The notes below the pieces were generated by a model. That model had not been told where the DNA came from. It did not search any database and saw nothing but the letters and a program-made list of their open reading frames with translations. A stretch of DNA of 64,000 bases, from contig JAJFGG010000018.1 of the NCBI GenBank assembly GCA_021776235.1, positions 34,962 through 98,961 of the forward strand. Direction: 5' to 3'. Source of the DNA: Alphaproteobacteria bacterium (GTDB lineage: Bacteria; Pseudomonadota; Alphaproteobacteria; GCA-2731375). Shown piece after piece: positions 63,685 to 64,000 of this stretch (the stretch's first letter is position 1; each line of letters starts with the position of its first letter). Made by a program: the position numbers and the translations under genes.

Positions 63685-64000
63685 TCAGAACGTCTTGGGT
63701 TTGGCTGCCGGCCGGCCATGCAAACGGGCCGACAGCACCAGCGCGACATCCCAGACGGTCGCCGGAATTTCGCGCGCCATATAGTAGAGCCACTTGGTCC
63801 AGCCGAGATGCGGCCGGTCGCCCGGCATCTCGCCGATTTCGGCCGGGATACCGACCAGCCGGAACAATATGGCGCAGCGCGGATTATGATAGGGGCTGGA
63901 GCAGACAATGACCCGTTCGACATCCCGCCGGGCATCCAGGATTGACTTGCAGAGATAGATTGAGGAAAGCGTGTCGTTGGCTTCGGATTCCAGAATAATG
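63685..64000 (-). CDS. YdcF-like (DUF218) protein, N-terminus off the window
   Basis: The last 104 residues of a minus-strand gene. 'ILESEANDTLSSIYLCKSIL' and 'VIVCSSPYHNPRCAILFRLVGI' are the conserved DUF218 segments (SanA/ElyC/YdcF family), where Glu and the SSxxH region surround the presumed active site. The C-terminal 'KWLYYMAREIPATVWDVALV' is also typical. It is convergent with the deacetylase-like operon. Start and N-terminal part are not visible. Confidence 0.8.
   Translation of the reverse strand, partial: IILESEANDTLSSIYLCKSILDARRDVERVIVCSSPYHNPRCAILFRLVGIPAEIGEMPGDRPHLGWTKWLYYMAREIPATVWDVALVLSARLHGRPAAKPKTF

Overview
The window is GC-rich, densely coded DNA from the chromosome of what looks like a free-living alphaproteobacterium, probably Rhodospirillales or a related order. 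The lineage call is an inference from the aapJQMP amino-acid transporter, the metC neighbour, and the many short overlapping operons of solute transporters, GNAT, SDR, Gfo/Idh and PhyH-type enzymes. I saw no tRNA, rRNA, CRISPR array, phage genes or transposase.

Layout. 1-2528 (minus): a Tat-type multicopper oxidase followed by an edge-truncated Sco/SenC-like protein. 3087-8994: single-gene units (PuuB-like FAD oxidase, GFA protein, tandem EthD protein, crotonase-family enzyme, N-carbamoyl amino acid hydrolase, unknown acidic protein). A 263-bp palindromic, cloverleaf-like element (6942-7204) sits directly before the hydrolase and appears to supply its ribosome binding site. 9270-17121: accessory-looking region with an AT-richer secreted ricin-B/CxxCH protein, an unknown 361-aa protein and a 1323-aa subtilisin-RTX protease with four internal repeats. 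A frameshifted histidine-kinase fragment (17234-17900) and a zinc-alcohol-dehydrogenase remnant (near 19800-19964) show local gene decay.

22683-34360 is the most interesting block: an NMT1-type ABC transporter, a TetR regulator with two near-identical palindromic operators, a PhyH dioxygenase, a DapA-like aldolase/lyase, two Gfo/Idh/MocA dehydrogenases, a DUF993 protein, an enolase-superfamily enzyme, a sugar-isomerase-like TIM barrel and an HpcH/HpaI aldolase. Together they look like a complete import-and-catabolism pathway for an unidentified, probably polyhydroxylated, small molecule.

34665-43526: metC followed in the same direction by modABC, then the divergent aapJQMP operon with a strong stem-loop after aapJ. 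43609-51068 (minus) is a seven-gene run: Sel1-type exported protein, CPA1 antiporter, Nudix hydrolase, cysK, alanyl-tRNA editing protein, sseA and a double GNAT. 51426-58657 holds a 35-aa predicted membrane peptide, an acyl-CoA ligase, a GT87 protein, a PAS-(degenerate GGDEF)-EAL protein, an SDR, a universal stress protein and a membrane protein. 58728-63652 is a second oxidative cluster: GMC oxidoreductase, PhyH dioxygenase, VOC protein and two adjacent polysaccharide-deacetylase-like hydrolases. The window ends inside a YdcF-like (DUF218) gene.

All functional calls rest on motifs read by eye; no database search was run.
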